A DNA stretch of 64,000 nucleotides from JAWLBY01 sp041687455. Its GTDB lineage: Bacteria; Pseudomonadota; Gammaproteobacteria; Xanthomonadales; Xanthomonadaceae. Location: the NCBI GenBank assembly GCA_041687455.1, contig JAWLBY010000001.1:310001-374000 (forward strand), read 5' to 3'. Every line of letters begins with the position of its first letter. The stretch's first letter is position 1. Under the pieces are notes generated by a model. The model ran no database searches and was not told where the DNA came from. It was given only the letters and a program-made list of their open reading frames with translations. Positions 7,867 through 24,210 of this stretch are shown here, in pieces. The translations under genes were made by a program, and so were the position numbers.

Positions 7867-8481
7867 TCAGATCGGGTTCGTGGCGTGCGCCGGAACGGGT
7901 TGACCGGGCACCAGGTCCCGTGGACCCAGCGGCCCCTCGGGCTCACCGTGGGCAATGCCGAAATGGCAATCGATGCAGGTACTGCCGTCCTCCTCGGCCT
8001 TGGCGTGGCGCTTCTGCGCCCGCACCGACTGCAGCTCGGGGTTCATCGAGTCGCGGTGGTGGCAGTTGCGACACTCGAGGGAGTCGGTGTCCTTCATCCG
8101 CTGCCAGACCCGCAGTGCCATCTCGTAGCGGCGCGCCTTGAACTTCTCGGGGGTGTCGATCGTGCCGACGAAGGCGTGGTAGAGCTCCCAGGTCGCGGCG
8201 AACTTGCGCTTGATGAGCGCCGCCGGCTCGCGCGGGACATGGCAGTCGGAACAGACTGCGCGCACACCGCTGCGGTTGACGTCGTGGATGGTGCCCTTGA
8301 ATTCGGCATAGACGTTGTCGCGCATCTCATGGCACGAGATGCAGAACTTCTCGGTGTTGGTCCAGGCGAGACCGGCAGCACCACCCACCACCATCGTCAA
8401 CGACGCGCCGAGCACAATCACCAGCACACCAAGTGAGTACTTCCAACCCCAGCCGCGAAGTGTCGTCAGAACTCGTTTCAT
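7867..8481 (-). CDS. cymA: Tetraheme NapC/NirT/CymA-family quinol-linked cytochrome c
   Basis: 204 residues. One N-terminal transmembrane anchor (KYSLGVLVIVLGASLTMVVGGAAGLAW) is followed by a periplasmic domain with four haem sites: CISCHEM, CSDCHVP, CRNCH, CIDCH. CISCHEM and CIDCHFGIAH are standard NapC/NirT signatures. The family exchanges electrons between the quinone pool and periplasmic cytochromes; in iron reducers CymA oxidises quinol, and in the Sideroxydans model it is proposed to reduce quinone with iron-derived electrons. ATG 8481 is preferred over 8490 because GAGGGG lies nine bases before it and directly touches the other. A 221-base gap (7646-7866) separates it from the decaheme gene and holds no supported ORF. 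Confidence 0.9.
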   Translation of the reverse strand: MKRVLTTLRGWGWKYSLGVLVIVLGASLTMVVGGAAGLAWTNTEKFCISCHEMRDNVYAEFKGTIHDVNRSGVRAVCSDCHVPREPAALIKRKFAATWELYHAFVGTIDTPEKFKARRYEMALRVWQRMKDTDSLECRNCHHRDSMNPELQSVRAQKRHAKAEEDGSTCIDCHFGIAHGEPEGPLGPRDLVPGQPVPAHATNPI

Positions 8482-8619
8482 GACCGGCATCCCCTCGAAT
8501 GCGCGCTCCGTGCGCGCTGGGCCTCCGCCGGCGGCGGTTGAGCCCGGGTCGACGCCGCATCCACTGCCGGCGCCTTTGGCAAGCATTCCCCGGCAGTGCC
8601 GGGGCAGGCCAGCCGGAAC

Positions 8620-8961
8620 TCAGCGCGAGAGGATCCAGGCCGCAAGGTTGCCGATCTTGCTGGCGTCCCTGGTCTTGGCCATGGGATGAGTGTCTTCCTC
8701 TCCGTCGATCTCGACCGTGTGTTCGCTGCTGATCCAGTCGATGATCTTCTGCAGGGCCTCGGCGTCGTCGGCGTATTTCTTCGCGACCTCGGTGTACGCC
8801 GGACCGTCCTTCTTCTTGTCGACGCTGTGACAGGTCAGGCACTTGCTGGCCTTGAGCAAGGACTCCGCAGCGGCGGCGTCAACATCCGCCGCGGAAGCGC
8901 TGGCAGCAGCGAAGCTGAGCAGCAACGCGGGGAACAGGATGGTCGATCGCATCTGGCGCAT
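8620..8961 (-). CDS. mtoD: Periplasmic monoheme class I cytochrome c, MtoD-like
   Basis: 113 residues: signal peptide (MRQMRSTILFPALLLSFAAASASA), one haem site in KASKCLTCHSVDKKKDGPAYTEVAKKYADD and a likely methionine ligand in THPMAKT, so a small soluble cytochrome of the c551/c5 type. As the first gene of the block it could shuttle electrons across the periplasm between the decaheme and tetraheme cytochromes, or to an oxidase. In Sideroxydans a monoheme MtoD is encoded with mtoA, mtoB and cymA; the name here rests on that context, not on a recognised specific motif. GAGG lies just ahead of the ATG at 8961. Confidence 0.75.
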   Translation of the reverse strand: MRQMRSTILFPALLLSFAAASASAADVDAAAAESLLKASKCLTCHSVDKKKDGPAYTEVAKKYADDAEALQKIIDWISSEHTVEIDGEEDTHPMAKTRDASKIGNLAAWILSR

Positions 8962-9072
8962 AACGTCCTCACTCTCGATTCTTGTGCGACCGACCCGAGC
9001 GGCGATCGCGGGCCACGCGCGGATGGCGTTGGAGCAGGCCGGGTGATTTACTGCGAGTCGAGTTGCTCCGCT

Positions 9073-9121
9073 GGCTCCTAGCCTATGCCCGTATAGTTCA
9101 CATCAGCTTGACGCAAGTCAA
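9073..9121 (-). promoter_or_regulatory. FNR/CRP-like site and candidate class II promoter of the cytochrome block
   Basis: TTGACGCAAGTCAA at 9108-9121 is a perfect dyad matching the FNR/ANR/FixK pattern (TTGAC-N4-GTCAA). Reading towards mtoD, TAGGCT (9085-9080) would be the -10 element and transcription would start near 9073. This puts the dyad centre at about -41.5, the classical activating position, with a leader of about 110 bases. A second inverted repeat, GTTCACAT/ATGTGAAC (9096-9103 and 9121-9128), overlaps it. The rest of the 403-base gap 8962-9364 shows nothing further. Confidence 0.6.
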
Positions 9122-9364
9122 TGTGAACCGATGCGGCGTGCCGGGCGCCGCCCGCAGCGTGGCCGCGATCTGCAGTTCTGACGCAGGTTCCCGCGCCTGC
9201 CATACACGCGATCCGCTGCGACATCACACTCATCGGAGCAGCGCACGTCGCTGGCGTCTTCGAACGAAAGACCGTGTGCCGAAAAGGCGGCTGTGGCCTG
9301 TGGGGTCAAAGCACTTGAATCGCACGCGCAGGCCGCTGGAAATGGCTTGCGGTTCCCGCCCGCC

Positions 9365-9835
9365 CTACGCTGCCTGCTGCAGCGCCTCCGACAGCAGCGC
9401 CTCGACCCGATTCAGGTGGGGAATCACTGCGTGATCCTCGCGCAGCCGCACCTGTGCCAGCACGACATCGGTTGACGGCGCACCAACGTCGTCGCGCAGC
9501 AATGCATCGGCGGACACCGTGGTCAGGCGCGGGAAGCCCTGCGTCAGCAACGCGAAGTACGGCAGCCGCGGATTGCCCGACAGCGCCTTCAGCACGACGA
9601 CCTTGGCGCCGTGTTCGCGCTCGCTTGTTGCGAAGCCGGCCAACCGGGCGAAACTGATGATCGGCAGTCGCCAGCCGCGCCAGCGCAACCGGCCAAGCAA
9701 CCACGACGGCGCGTCGGGCACCGGCTCCGGTTCGGAGTACGTGATCACCTCGGCGATCGTCGCGTTCGGCAACAGCAGCCGGCCGTCGGTGACCGAGATC
9801 ATGACGCCTCGGATGTCGTTCGCGGCCTGATTCAT
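9365..9835 (-). CDS. chpC: CheW-domain protein ChpC of the pilus chemosensory system
   Basis: 156 residues made of one CheW-like domain (VMISVTDGRLLLPNATIAEVITYSEPEPVPDAPSWLLGRLRWRGWRLPIISFARLAGF read in parts). It is the last gene of the pilG-to-chpC run, 39 bases after chpB. In Pseudomonas ChpC is an accessory coupling protein that can link extra receptors to the ChpA kinase. The LLPNATIAEV segment and absence of catalytic motifs support a pure adaptor. No terminator is evident beyond it. Confidence 0.85.
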   Translation of the reverse strand: MNQAANDIRGVMISVTDGRLLLPNATIAEVITYSEPEPVPDAPSWLLGRLRWRGWRLPIISFARLAGFATSEREHGAKVVVLKALSGNPRLPYFALLTQGFPRLTTVSADALLRDDVGAPSTDVVLAQVRLREDHAVIPHLNRVEALLSEALQQAA

Positions 9836-9874
9836 CGGTTTTGCTCCAGGAATCTCATAGCGGCGTGTGCGGCA

Positions 9875-12092
9875 TCAGCCGCGCACGCCGTAGCGTGTGA
9901 CGCACTGCTCGGCGAGTTCGCGCGGGCTGCCGACGAACTCGACCACTCCGCGCGCGCGCGCGCCGTCGACCATCGAACTGACCACGCAGGACTCCGGCTC
10001 CTGCGCCCACACCTCGCCGCCGCGCGCAGTGACATGGACCGCCCCTTCGATCGCGTCGCCGGCCATGCCGCTGAAGATGATCGCAGTCACGCGGTCGCCG
10101 AACACGTCGGACGCGTCGCGCATCAGGTCATCGATGCACGGCTTGTAGCGTGGTGGCGCCTCGTGCTCGCTCGGCTCGATCTGGCCGTCGTTGCCAAAGC
10201 GGTAGCGCTGGTTCGACGGCACGACGACGACCTGCCCGGCCGCGACCGGACCTTCGCCGTCGTCGGCGACCCGAACCGGCAGCTTGCTGATCTTCTGCAA
10301 CTGCGTCGCGAGCCGCGAGAAGAAGCCGTTGTCGAGGTGCTGGGCGAGCAGGAACAGCCCGGGAAAATCCGCCGGCAACCCGGACAGGAAGGTCCGCACC
10401 GCATCGGGTCCACCTATCGACGCGCCAAGCACGAACACGCGTGGAATCGCATGCACCGCGCTCGGCGCCGGATCCGATGCCACGGTATCGGTCACCGATT
10501 CGGCAACGATGTCGACAGCCGGTTCACCGTCCGCAGCATCGATCGGCTCCAGGCTCAGCGACAGGCTCGAGAAGTCGAAGGCGTCGTCCGTCGTGGCCGG
10601 CGCAGGCGATGCCGGCGTCTGGTCGCCGTCGATCGGCGCCAGAGCCAGATCGCCGAACAGCGAGCCGCCCGATGATGCGGGCGCGTCGACCGCGGCGAGC
10701 GCCGACCGCGCGTCGGCAAGCTCCGGTGCGCCCGCAATCGGCTTCGAAGCGTCGGCGGCCGGCGCAGACGGTTCGATCGCCAGCGAAGGCAGCTCGAAGT
10801 CGAGCGACGGCAGCCCCTCGACGCTGGCTTCGAAGCCGGCTTCGGTCGCCGTCGACACCATGCCGGTGTCGAGCGCGGATTCCGGAGCGTCGAGCGCGAT
10901 GTCGAGTTCGAGCTCGGTGACTGGTTCGATATCGGTGCCGAGTTCGAGACCGGCGCCGAGCTCGAGTCCGTTGTCGAAGCCGGCCTCGCCGATGTCGACT
11001 TCGTTGGCGACACTCGACGCGTCGAAGGCCAGCTCGAAGTCCAGCGCGTCCGACTCCAGTTCCAGCGAGCCACCCTGCTGCGCATCGAGCTGCGCGGCGA
11101 GTGCAGCCACCGCCGGGTCGAGACTCAGGTCGACGTCGGCCGCGTCCGGGTCGTAGATCGCATCGACGGCGCTCGACATCGCTGCATCGGCCTCGCTGGT
11201 TTCGGCCGCCAGCATGCCGTCGCCTACCTCGAGTGCGCTGTCGAAGACCGCCGGGTCAAAGCCGGCGTCGTCGATGATGGCGGCGCGCTCGATCCGCGGC
11301 GATCCGTCGGACGCGGCGGACGGCGTGTCAAGCCCGGCCAGCGCCAACTCGATCTCGCCGAGATCGAGCTGGAAGTCGTCGTCGATGTGGTCCTCGTGCA
11401 GGTCACGTACGACGGCGACCGCGACCGGCGCGGCGTCCGAGTCGCCGAACGATGCCGTGTCGTCGCGCACCGGCAGCGCCTCGGCGTCGTCGCCAATCGC
11501 CGCTGCCGGCGACGTGTCGCGTGCGGCAGGCAGATCGCCGCCGGCCAGCCCGCCCGTCTGCTGCGAATGCTGTTCCGCGGCCAGATCGCGACTCGCCGGC
11601 ACCGCGAACTCGCTGTCGGCCGCCTCGGCGGCGAAACGGTCGAGCGGCACGTCGCCGATCTCCTGTGCCGGCGTCAACGGCGCGCCGGGCCGCGGCTGCA
11701 GGTCTTTCAACGGAAGGTGCTCGGCTCCCGGTGGCGGCGGCGGCACGGTACGACCGTGACCGAGCACCTTCGCGGCGAGATGCCGCGCCCAGCGGGCCAG
11801 GTCCCAGCCGGACAACTGACTGGTGCTCTCTGCCTCGTTGAACACCACGTTGATCGCCGGATCAGCCAGCAGCGGATCGAGCGCATCGAGGGCGTCCTCG
11901 CTGCCCGCTTCGAGATTGATCAGCACGACGGCCGGCCGGCTGCCGGCGATGCCGGCGCAATCGGCGCCGAGCAGGTCGCCTTCGTGGACGATCTCGGCGC
12001 CGAGCTCGACCAGCGCCTGCCTGAGCTGGGACCGGCAGGCATCGTCACGGCCGAGCAGCGCGACCGGAACCGTGTCCACCGCCACCGCGGCG

Positions 12093-12100
<8 letters not shown>
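9875..12100 (-). CDS. chpB: Protein-glutamate methylesterase ChpB (CheB) with long acidic linker
   Basis: 741 residues. The C-terminal third (about 550-740) is a CheB methylesterase: Ser in VLGASIGGPD, His in LAQHLDNGF and Asp in SGMAGDAIEG form the expected triad, acting on PilJ glutamates. The N-terminus (1-115) resembles a receiver fold but the strand that should carry the phosphorylated Asp reads VVLINLEAG, so it is probably a pseudo-receiver. Between them lie about 400 residues rich in Asp, Glu, Ala and Ser without domain signatures. CheB proteins are normally about 350 residues. GTG start at 12100 overlaps the chpA end by 8 bases. Confidence 0.9.
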
Positions 12101-19417
<7,317 letters not shown>

Positions 19418-19421
<4 letters not shown>

Positions 19422-20353
19422 GCCCGGGTCTCTTTCGATTGACGGAGGAAGGCCAGTACCTGGCGGCCTCCGGTGCGGACGAGTTGCGGGTGGCTCCAGC
19501 CGGTCACTTCACCGGGACCGAGCACCAGCAGCCCGTTGGGGCGCAACAGTCGAGCCAGCCCGTCGAGCAGTTCGCCGCGACGTTCGCGGGCGAAGTAGAT
19601 CAGAACGTTCTGGCAGTAAATGAGGTCGAGTTGGCGCAACGGCGCACGCGAGGCGTGCAGCAGATTCACGCAGGCGAAACCGACCCGTTTGCGCAGCCGC
19701 TCGGCAACCCGGAACTGCTCGCCGTCGAGCAGCTCGAGTGCGTCGGTGCGATAGCGCGACGGAATTTCCTCCATCCGGTGCAACGGGTAGGTCGCGGCCC
19801 GCGCCAGCGACAGCGCCGGCTGGCTGACATCGGTCGCGGTGATGCCGAACCGGCGCGGTGGATCGGCGGCGCTCAGCGCCTGGTCCAGCACCATCGCCAG
19901 CGTGTAGGCCTCCTCGCCGGTCGAGCAACCGACCGACAAGGCATGCAGGCCCTGTCCCGGCGTCGCATGCATCAGCCACTGCGGCAGCCAGTCGTCGCGC
20001 AGCAGCTCGAGCGACGGCGGGTGACGGAAGAAGTGCGTCTCGTGGACGGTCAGGTGGTCGACCAGTGCCGCCCACTCCATCGCGCCACGGGCGCCGTCGA
20101 GCAGTTCCTCGTAGTAGGCGCGATAGTCCGAATGACCGGTTTCGCGCATCCGCCGACGCAGACCGGTGACCAGGAACGGCTTGCGTTCCGGAGGCACGGT
20201 CACGCCGGTCCGGGCTTCGAGCAGCCGCACCCAGCGGCCGAACTCGGCGTCGTCCATCGGCGGCGGCTGCGTCGCCAGTGCGGAAGGCTGTTTCAATGCC
20301 ATGACCATGCCGAACGTTCCGGCTACACCCCCTGGGCCGTCGAGTCCGATCAA
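19418..20353 (-). CDS. pilK: Chemotaxis methyltransferase CheR/PilK
   Basis: PilK, 311 residues as drawn, the SAM-dependent methyltransferase that adds methyl groups to PilJ glutamates. Seen: N-terminal CheR helical domain (FGRWVRLLEARTGVTVPPERK, DHLTVHETHFFRH), then the SAM-binding part with SVGCSTGEEAYTLAM, ITATDVSQPAL and LIYCQNVLIYFARERR. The TTG at 20353 overlaps the pilJ stop (TTGA), fitting the 4-base overlaps used elsewhere in the operon; ATGs at 20308 and 20302 are plausible alternatives and would remove a Gly-rich tail not seen in the family. Confidence 0.9.
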
Positions 20354-22383
20354 CCCGGCAGCTTGAAGTCAGCGACCGAGCGGCGCAGGTCCGCGGCAAG
20401 CTGGGCCAGGTTGCCGATCGACTCGGCGGTCTGGCTCGCGCCCATCGAGGTCTGCGAGGTGATCTCCTGAATGACGTTCATGGTGGCCGAGATGTTGGTC
20501 GCCGCGGCGGACTGCTGACGGGCCGCCTCGGAGATGTTCTGAATCAGGTCCGCGAGGTCGTTCGAGACCTTCTCGATCTCGCCGAGCGCGAGGCCCGCGT
20601 CCTCGGCCAGGCGGGCACCGGCGACCACCTCGGCGGTCGTCTGCTCCATCGACGACACCGCTTCGTTGGTATCGGCCTGAATGGTCTGCACCAGCGTCTC
20701 GATTCGCTTGGTCGCGTTCGACGCACGCTCTGCGAGGCGCTGCACTTCGTCGGCGACGACCGCGAATCCACGGCCCGCCTCACCGGCGGATGCCGCCTGA
20801 ATCGCGGCGTTCAGCGCCAGGATGTTGGTCTGCTCGGCGATGTCGTTGATCAGTTCGACGATCGAGCCGATTTCCTGCGACGACTCACCGAGTCGCTTGA
20901 TGCGCTTGGACGTTTCCTGGATCTGGTCACGGATCGAGTCCATGCCCTGAATCGTCTGGCGCACGACCTCGGCGCCCTTTGCGGCGATCTGCACCGAGCG
21001 CTGCGCAACGTCGGCCGATTCGGCGGAGTTCTTCGACACTTCGTCAATCGAGACCGCGATCTCGTTGATCGCTGCCGACGCCGACGTGATCTGCTGCGCC
21101 TGGTGTTCGGCGGCCTCGGCGAGGTGCATCGCAGTCGCCTGGGTTTCCTGGGCGGCGGCGGCCACCTGCACGGCAGTCTCGTTGATGGTGGTAACGAGAG
21201 AACGAAGCGCCTCGATCGCGAAGTTGATCGAGTCGGCGATCGCGCCGGTGATGTCCTCGGTAACGGTCGCGCGGACGGTCAGGTCGCCTTCTGCCAGCGA
21301 GCCCATTTCGTCCAGCAGGCGCAGAATGGCTTCCTGGTTGCGCTGGTTCAGTTCCTGGGTGACGCGGTAGCGGTTGACCTGGTCGCGATACAGGGCCCAC
21401 AGCAGGCCGAGGATGCCGATGATCGCGGCGCCACCGGCGACGATGCCGACCAGCAGGCTCGGGAACATCCGGTTCTCCGGCAGCCGGCCGAACGACGCAT
21501 TGAGGTTGCGTGCGCCATCGAGCAGGTCGTTCGAGCCGAGGAAGATCTGGTCCGACGCTTCCTTCACCTCGAACAGTTCGGTCGAGGCCTGCATGATCGC
21601 CTCGACCAACGCCGAGACGTCCTTGTTCAGTTCGGCGACCTTGGCCAGTTCGGTACGGGCAACGCCGTCCAGCCTGCGGATGCCCTGCTCGGGGGCACCG
21701 GTCATGAAGCCGTTCAGCACCTGGCCGAAGATGCTGGCATCGCGCGAGAAGCGATCGGCCGCGGAGATCGCACTGGCGCCGCCGACCAGGATGTTCGAGA
21801 CGTGGCGCAGCATCCGGTCGGCGAGCAGGATCTGCCGGACCGCAATGTAGATCTGCGAGCTGGGCGCGCCGGCCTCGCTCATCGCGCGAACCACTTCATC
21901 CATCTGCGCCTGCAACTGCGGCACCTGCGCCGAGAACGCGCCGGCCGTGTCGGACAGTTCTAGGACGGCGTCCTTGCCGGCGATGATCCGGCCGGCGTCG
22001 CGATCGATGTTGGCCCAGGTCTGGCTGAGCTTGTTCAGCTCGTCGGCGACTCCGGGCTCGTCCTGATAGGCCGGGATGCCGTCGTCGGCGCTGCCTTGCC
22101 GCAATGTGTCCAGGTTCGCCTGGATGCGCTGCCGGGTCGCCTCGAGCTCGTCGAACGAGTCGAAGCCGCCGACCGCCGCTTCCTGGGCGAACTTCGAGAT
22201 CTGCTGCGACAGCACCTGGATCTCGGTGACACGGTCACGCGCCGCGGTTTCCTGCGCGGTGTAGCGCGCCGCCATGTAGAAGTTCGCAATCAGCACGACG
22301 AGCGCGACCAACAGGATCGCGATCGAGATGTTGAATCCGGCCCGTCGTTCCCGGCCGCCGACGGCCCCTGCTGCAGTGCTCAT
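20350..22383 (-). CDS. pilJ: Type IV pilus methyl-accepting chemoreceptor PilJ
   Basis: PilJ, 677 residues, the transmembrane receptor of the Chp system. TM1 at about 17-42 (ISIAILLVALVVLIANFY), a periplasmic PilJ-type helical domain of about 250 residues, TM2 at about 302-328 (LLVGIVAGGAAIIGILGLLWAL), HAMP region, then a cytoplasmic signalling hairpin with the tip EQTNILALNAAIQAASAGEAG and kinase-contact region GRGFAVVADEVQRLAERA. Methylation-type Glu/Gln pairs flank the tip. It is thought to sense pilus retraction or surface contact. Separated from pilI by 187 bases (22384-22570), where nothing else is recognisable. Confidence 0.95.
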   Translation of the reverse strand: MSTAAGAVGGRERRAGFNISIAILLVALVVLIANFYMAARYTAQETAARDRVTEIQVLSQQISKFAQEAAVGGFDSFDELEATRQRIQANLDTLRQGSADDGIPAYQDEPGVADELNKLSQTWANIDRDAGRIIAGKDAVLELSDTAGAFSAQVPQLQAQMDEVVRAMSEAGAPSSQIYIAVRQILLADRMLRHVSNILVGGASAISAADRFSRDASIFGQVLNGFMTGAPEQGIRRLDGVARTELAKVAELNKDVSALVEAIMQASTELFEVKEASDQIFLGSNDLLDGARNLNASFGRLPENRMFPSLLVGIVAGGAAIIGILGLLWALYRDQVNRYRVTQELNQRNQEAILRLLDEMGSLAEGDLTVRATVTEDITGAIADSINFAIEALRSLVTTINETAVQVAAAAQETQATAMHLAEAAEHQAQQITSASAAINEIAVSIDEVSKNSAESADVAQRSVQIAAKGAEVVRQTIQGMDSIRDQIQETSKRIKRLGESSQEIGSIVELINDIAEQTNILALNAAIQAASAGEAGRGFAVVADEVQRLAERASNATKRIETLVQTIQADTNEAVSSMEQTTAEVVAGARLAEDAGLALGEIEKVSNDLADLIQNISEAARQQSAAATNISATMNVIQEITSQTSMGASQTAESIGNLAQLAADLRRSVADFKLPG

Positions 22384-22570
22384 GCCTAAACCTCGCCACA
22401 GTTAAGTCGTGTCAGCCGCTTCGGCATCCGCAAGCCGGCCTCAGCGCTGTTGAATTGCCTCGTTACGATCGCGGACCGCCGTCGATGACGGCAACCGCAT
22501 CGCGATGACGTTTGCCCGCTCACCCTGACCCATCCCGCGCACCGGCGTGTTCGCCCGATCCGTCACCGGG

Positions 22571-23113
22571 TCAGGCCGCCGCCGCCTGTCGAAAATCTGC
22601 CGCACGCGTCAGCAACGGTACGCTGAGCACACCATAGACGATGTCGCCGAGCCGGTAGGCCTGCTTGATGAATTCACCGTAGCGACCCTGCCCGAGATCG
22701 GGCAGCTCGCACCGATGCTCGTCGTGGAAATGCCGCTGGCCGAGCAGTTCGTCGATCAATATCGCAACGTTGCCACCCGGCTGGCGCAGCACCAGTGCAC
22801 GCTGGCTCTCGTGCAGCACGGTGCGCTCGCCCTGCAGGTACTGCTTCAGATCGACCACCGGCAGCAGGTTGCCTCGCACGTTGCCGACCCCGAGCAGCCA
22901 GGGCTGGCCGCCAGGCACCGGAGTCACGCCCGGCACCGTGATGATTTCGACCACGTCGCCGAACTGCGACGACAGGTAGCGACCGCCGACCCGGTAGGCG
23001 ACGCCGCGCCACAGGCCGGGCGCGTCGATGTACTCCGGCGCCCCCGGCTCGTGCGCGAGACTGCGCCGCTCGTAGTCGGCCAATACCTCGAACGGGCTTC
23101 CCGCCAGATCCAT
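22571..23113 (-). CDS. pilI: CheW-like coupling protein PilI
   Basis: PilI, 180 residues, the CheW-type adaptor linking PilJ to ChpA. A single CheW domain is seen: GRYLSSQFGDVVEIITVPGVTPVPGGQPWLLGVGNVRGNLLPVVDLKQYL in overlapping pieces, with the conserved NVRG and PVVDL segments, then LVLRQPGGNVAILIDELLGQRHF. It starts 3 bases after pilH ends. Length fits Pseudomonas PilI (178 residues). Confidence 0.93.
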   Translation of the reverse strand: MDLAGSPFEVLADYERRSLAHEPGAPEYIDAPGLWRGVAYRVGGRYLSSQFGDVVEIITVPGVTPVPGGQPWLLGVGNVRGNLLPVVDLKQYLQGERTVLHESQRALVLRQPGGNVAILIDELLGQRHFHDEHRCELPDLGQGRYGEFIKQAYRLGDIVYGVLSVPLLTRAADFRQAAAA

Positions 23114-23116
23114 GCC

Positions 23117-23491
23117 TCAGGTCACTCCGGTCGGCAGCAGCGCATTGATCCGGTTGATCAGTTCGCGCTCGCTGGGCGGCTTGACCAGGTAGTCCTTGGC
23201 GCCCTGGCGGATGCCCCAGACGCGGTCGGTTTCCATGTTCTTGGTGCTGACGATGATGATCGGTATGTGCTGGGTGGCCGGATCGCGCGACAGCGCGCGG
23301 GTGGCCTGGAAGCCATTCATACCCGGCAGGATCACGTCCATCAGGATCAGGTCGGGCAATTCGGCCCTGGCCATGTCGACCCCTTCCTCGGCGCTGCTGG
23401 CGGCCAGCACGGTGAAGCCGTTGCGTTCCAGCACCGAGCTGAACACCTTGGTGTCGGTCGGCGAGTCGTCGATGATCAGGATGCGGGCCAT
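23117..23491 (-). CDS. pilH: Single-domain response regulator PilH
   Basis: PilH, 124 residues, a stand-alone receiver. Acidic pocket IIDDS, phospho-acceptor Asp in DLILMDVILPGMNGF, Thr/Ser switch in IIVSTKN and Lys in YLVKPPSE. In Pseudomonas PilH favours PilT-driven retraction or acts as a phosphate sink. It lies between pilG and pilI, 25 bases after pilG. Confidence 0.93.
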   Translation of the reverse strand: MARILIIDDSPTDTKVFSSVLERNGFTVLAASSAEEGVDMARAELPDLILMDVILPGMNGFQATRALSRDPATQHIPIIIVSTKNMETDRVWGIRQGAKDYLVKPPSERELINRINALLPTGVT

Positions 23492-23516
23492 GCTGGACTC
23501 CGTGGGCTGCGACCGG

Positions 23517-23918
23517 TCAGGTGCGGTCGACGTAGCGACGAATCGCCGACAGCAACTCCTCGCGCGTGAACGGCTTGGTCAGGTATTCCTCGGAGCCGAC
23601 GATGCGACCCTTGGCCTTGTCGAACAGCCCGTCCTTGGACGACAGCATGATGACCGGCGTACCGCGGAACAACTGGTTGTTCTTGATCAGCGCGCAGGTC
23701 TGATAGCCGTCGAGGCGCGGCATCATGATGTCGACGAAGATGATCTGCGGCTGGTGATCGGCGATCTTCGCCAGGGCTTCGAAGCCGTCGGTGGCCGTCA
23801 CCACGTCGCACCCTTCCTTCTTGAGGAGGGTTTCCGCGGTCCGGCGAATGGTCTTCGAATCGTCGATGACCATCACCTTGAGCCCCGAGAAGCTGCCCGT
23901 GCTCTCCTTGTCTTGCAT
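23517..23918 (-). CDS. pilG: Single-domain response regulator PilG
   Basis: PilG, 133 residues, a receiver with VIDDSKTIRRTAE, phospho-acceptor Asp in IIFVDIMMPRLDGYQT, switch Ser in IMLSSKDG and Lys in YLTKPFTRE. In Pseudomonas it drives pilus extension through PilB/FimL and cAMP. First gene of the Chp operon; GGGGAG lies eight bases before the ATG. Its leader starts from the promoter described at 23979-24009. Confidence 0.94.
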   Translation of the reverse strand: MQDKESTGSFSGLKVMVIDDSKTIRRTAETLLKKEGCDVVTATDGFEALAKIADHQPQIIFVDIMMPRLDGYQTCALIKNNQLFRGTPVIMLSSKDGLFDKAKGRIVGSEEYLTKPFTREELLSAIRRYVDRT

Positions 23919-23978
23919 CCAGCGCTCCCCGAAACAGGACAGTGCAGTCAGCGTGCGTTCGAGCGCGCCGTGATCGAA

Positions 23979-24009
23979 GCTATATCCCAGCGTTGACCGA
24001 TGCTGTCAA
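23979..24009 (-). promoter_or_regulatory. Near-consensus sigma-70 promoter of the pilG-chpC operon
   Basis: Reading towards pilG: a perfect -35 TTGACA (24009-24004) and a -10 of GATATA (spacing 17) or TATAGC (spacing 19) around 23986-23979. Expected start about 55 bases before pilG. It lies in the 292-base divergent gap with gshB; a weak TAGTAT (24136-24141) may be the -10 of gshB. Nothing else is seen in the gap. Confidence 0.6.
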
Positions 24010-24210
24010 GCGCGCGGCATCCCGGCGCGACAGCCGGTCGCGGCTGCAATCGCTGCATCGGCAGGCGGTCGCGCGGTGGCGACGAACGTGACGACGACCG
24101 GCCGCCGCTTCGCTGGGCGACCCGATTCGCCGGGGTAGTATAGCGACCCGCCGGCCGCACCCCTCCATCCCGGGGCGACGCGCCTGCAGCCCTCAAGCCG
24201 CGGAGCACTG

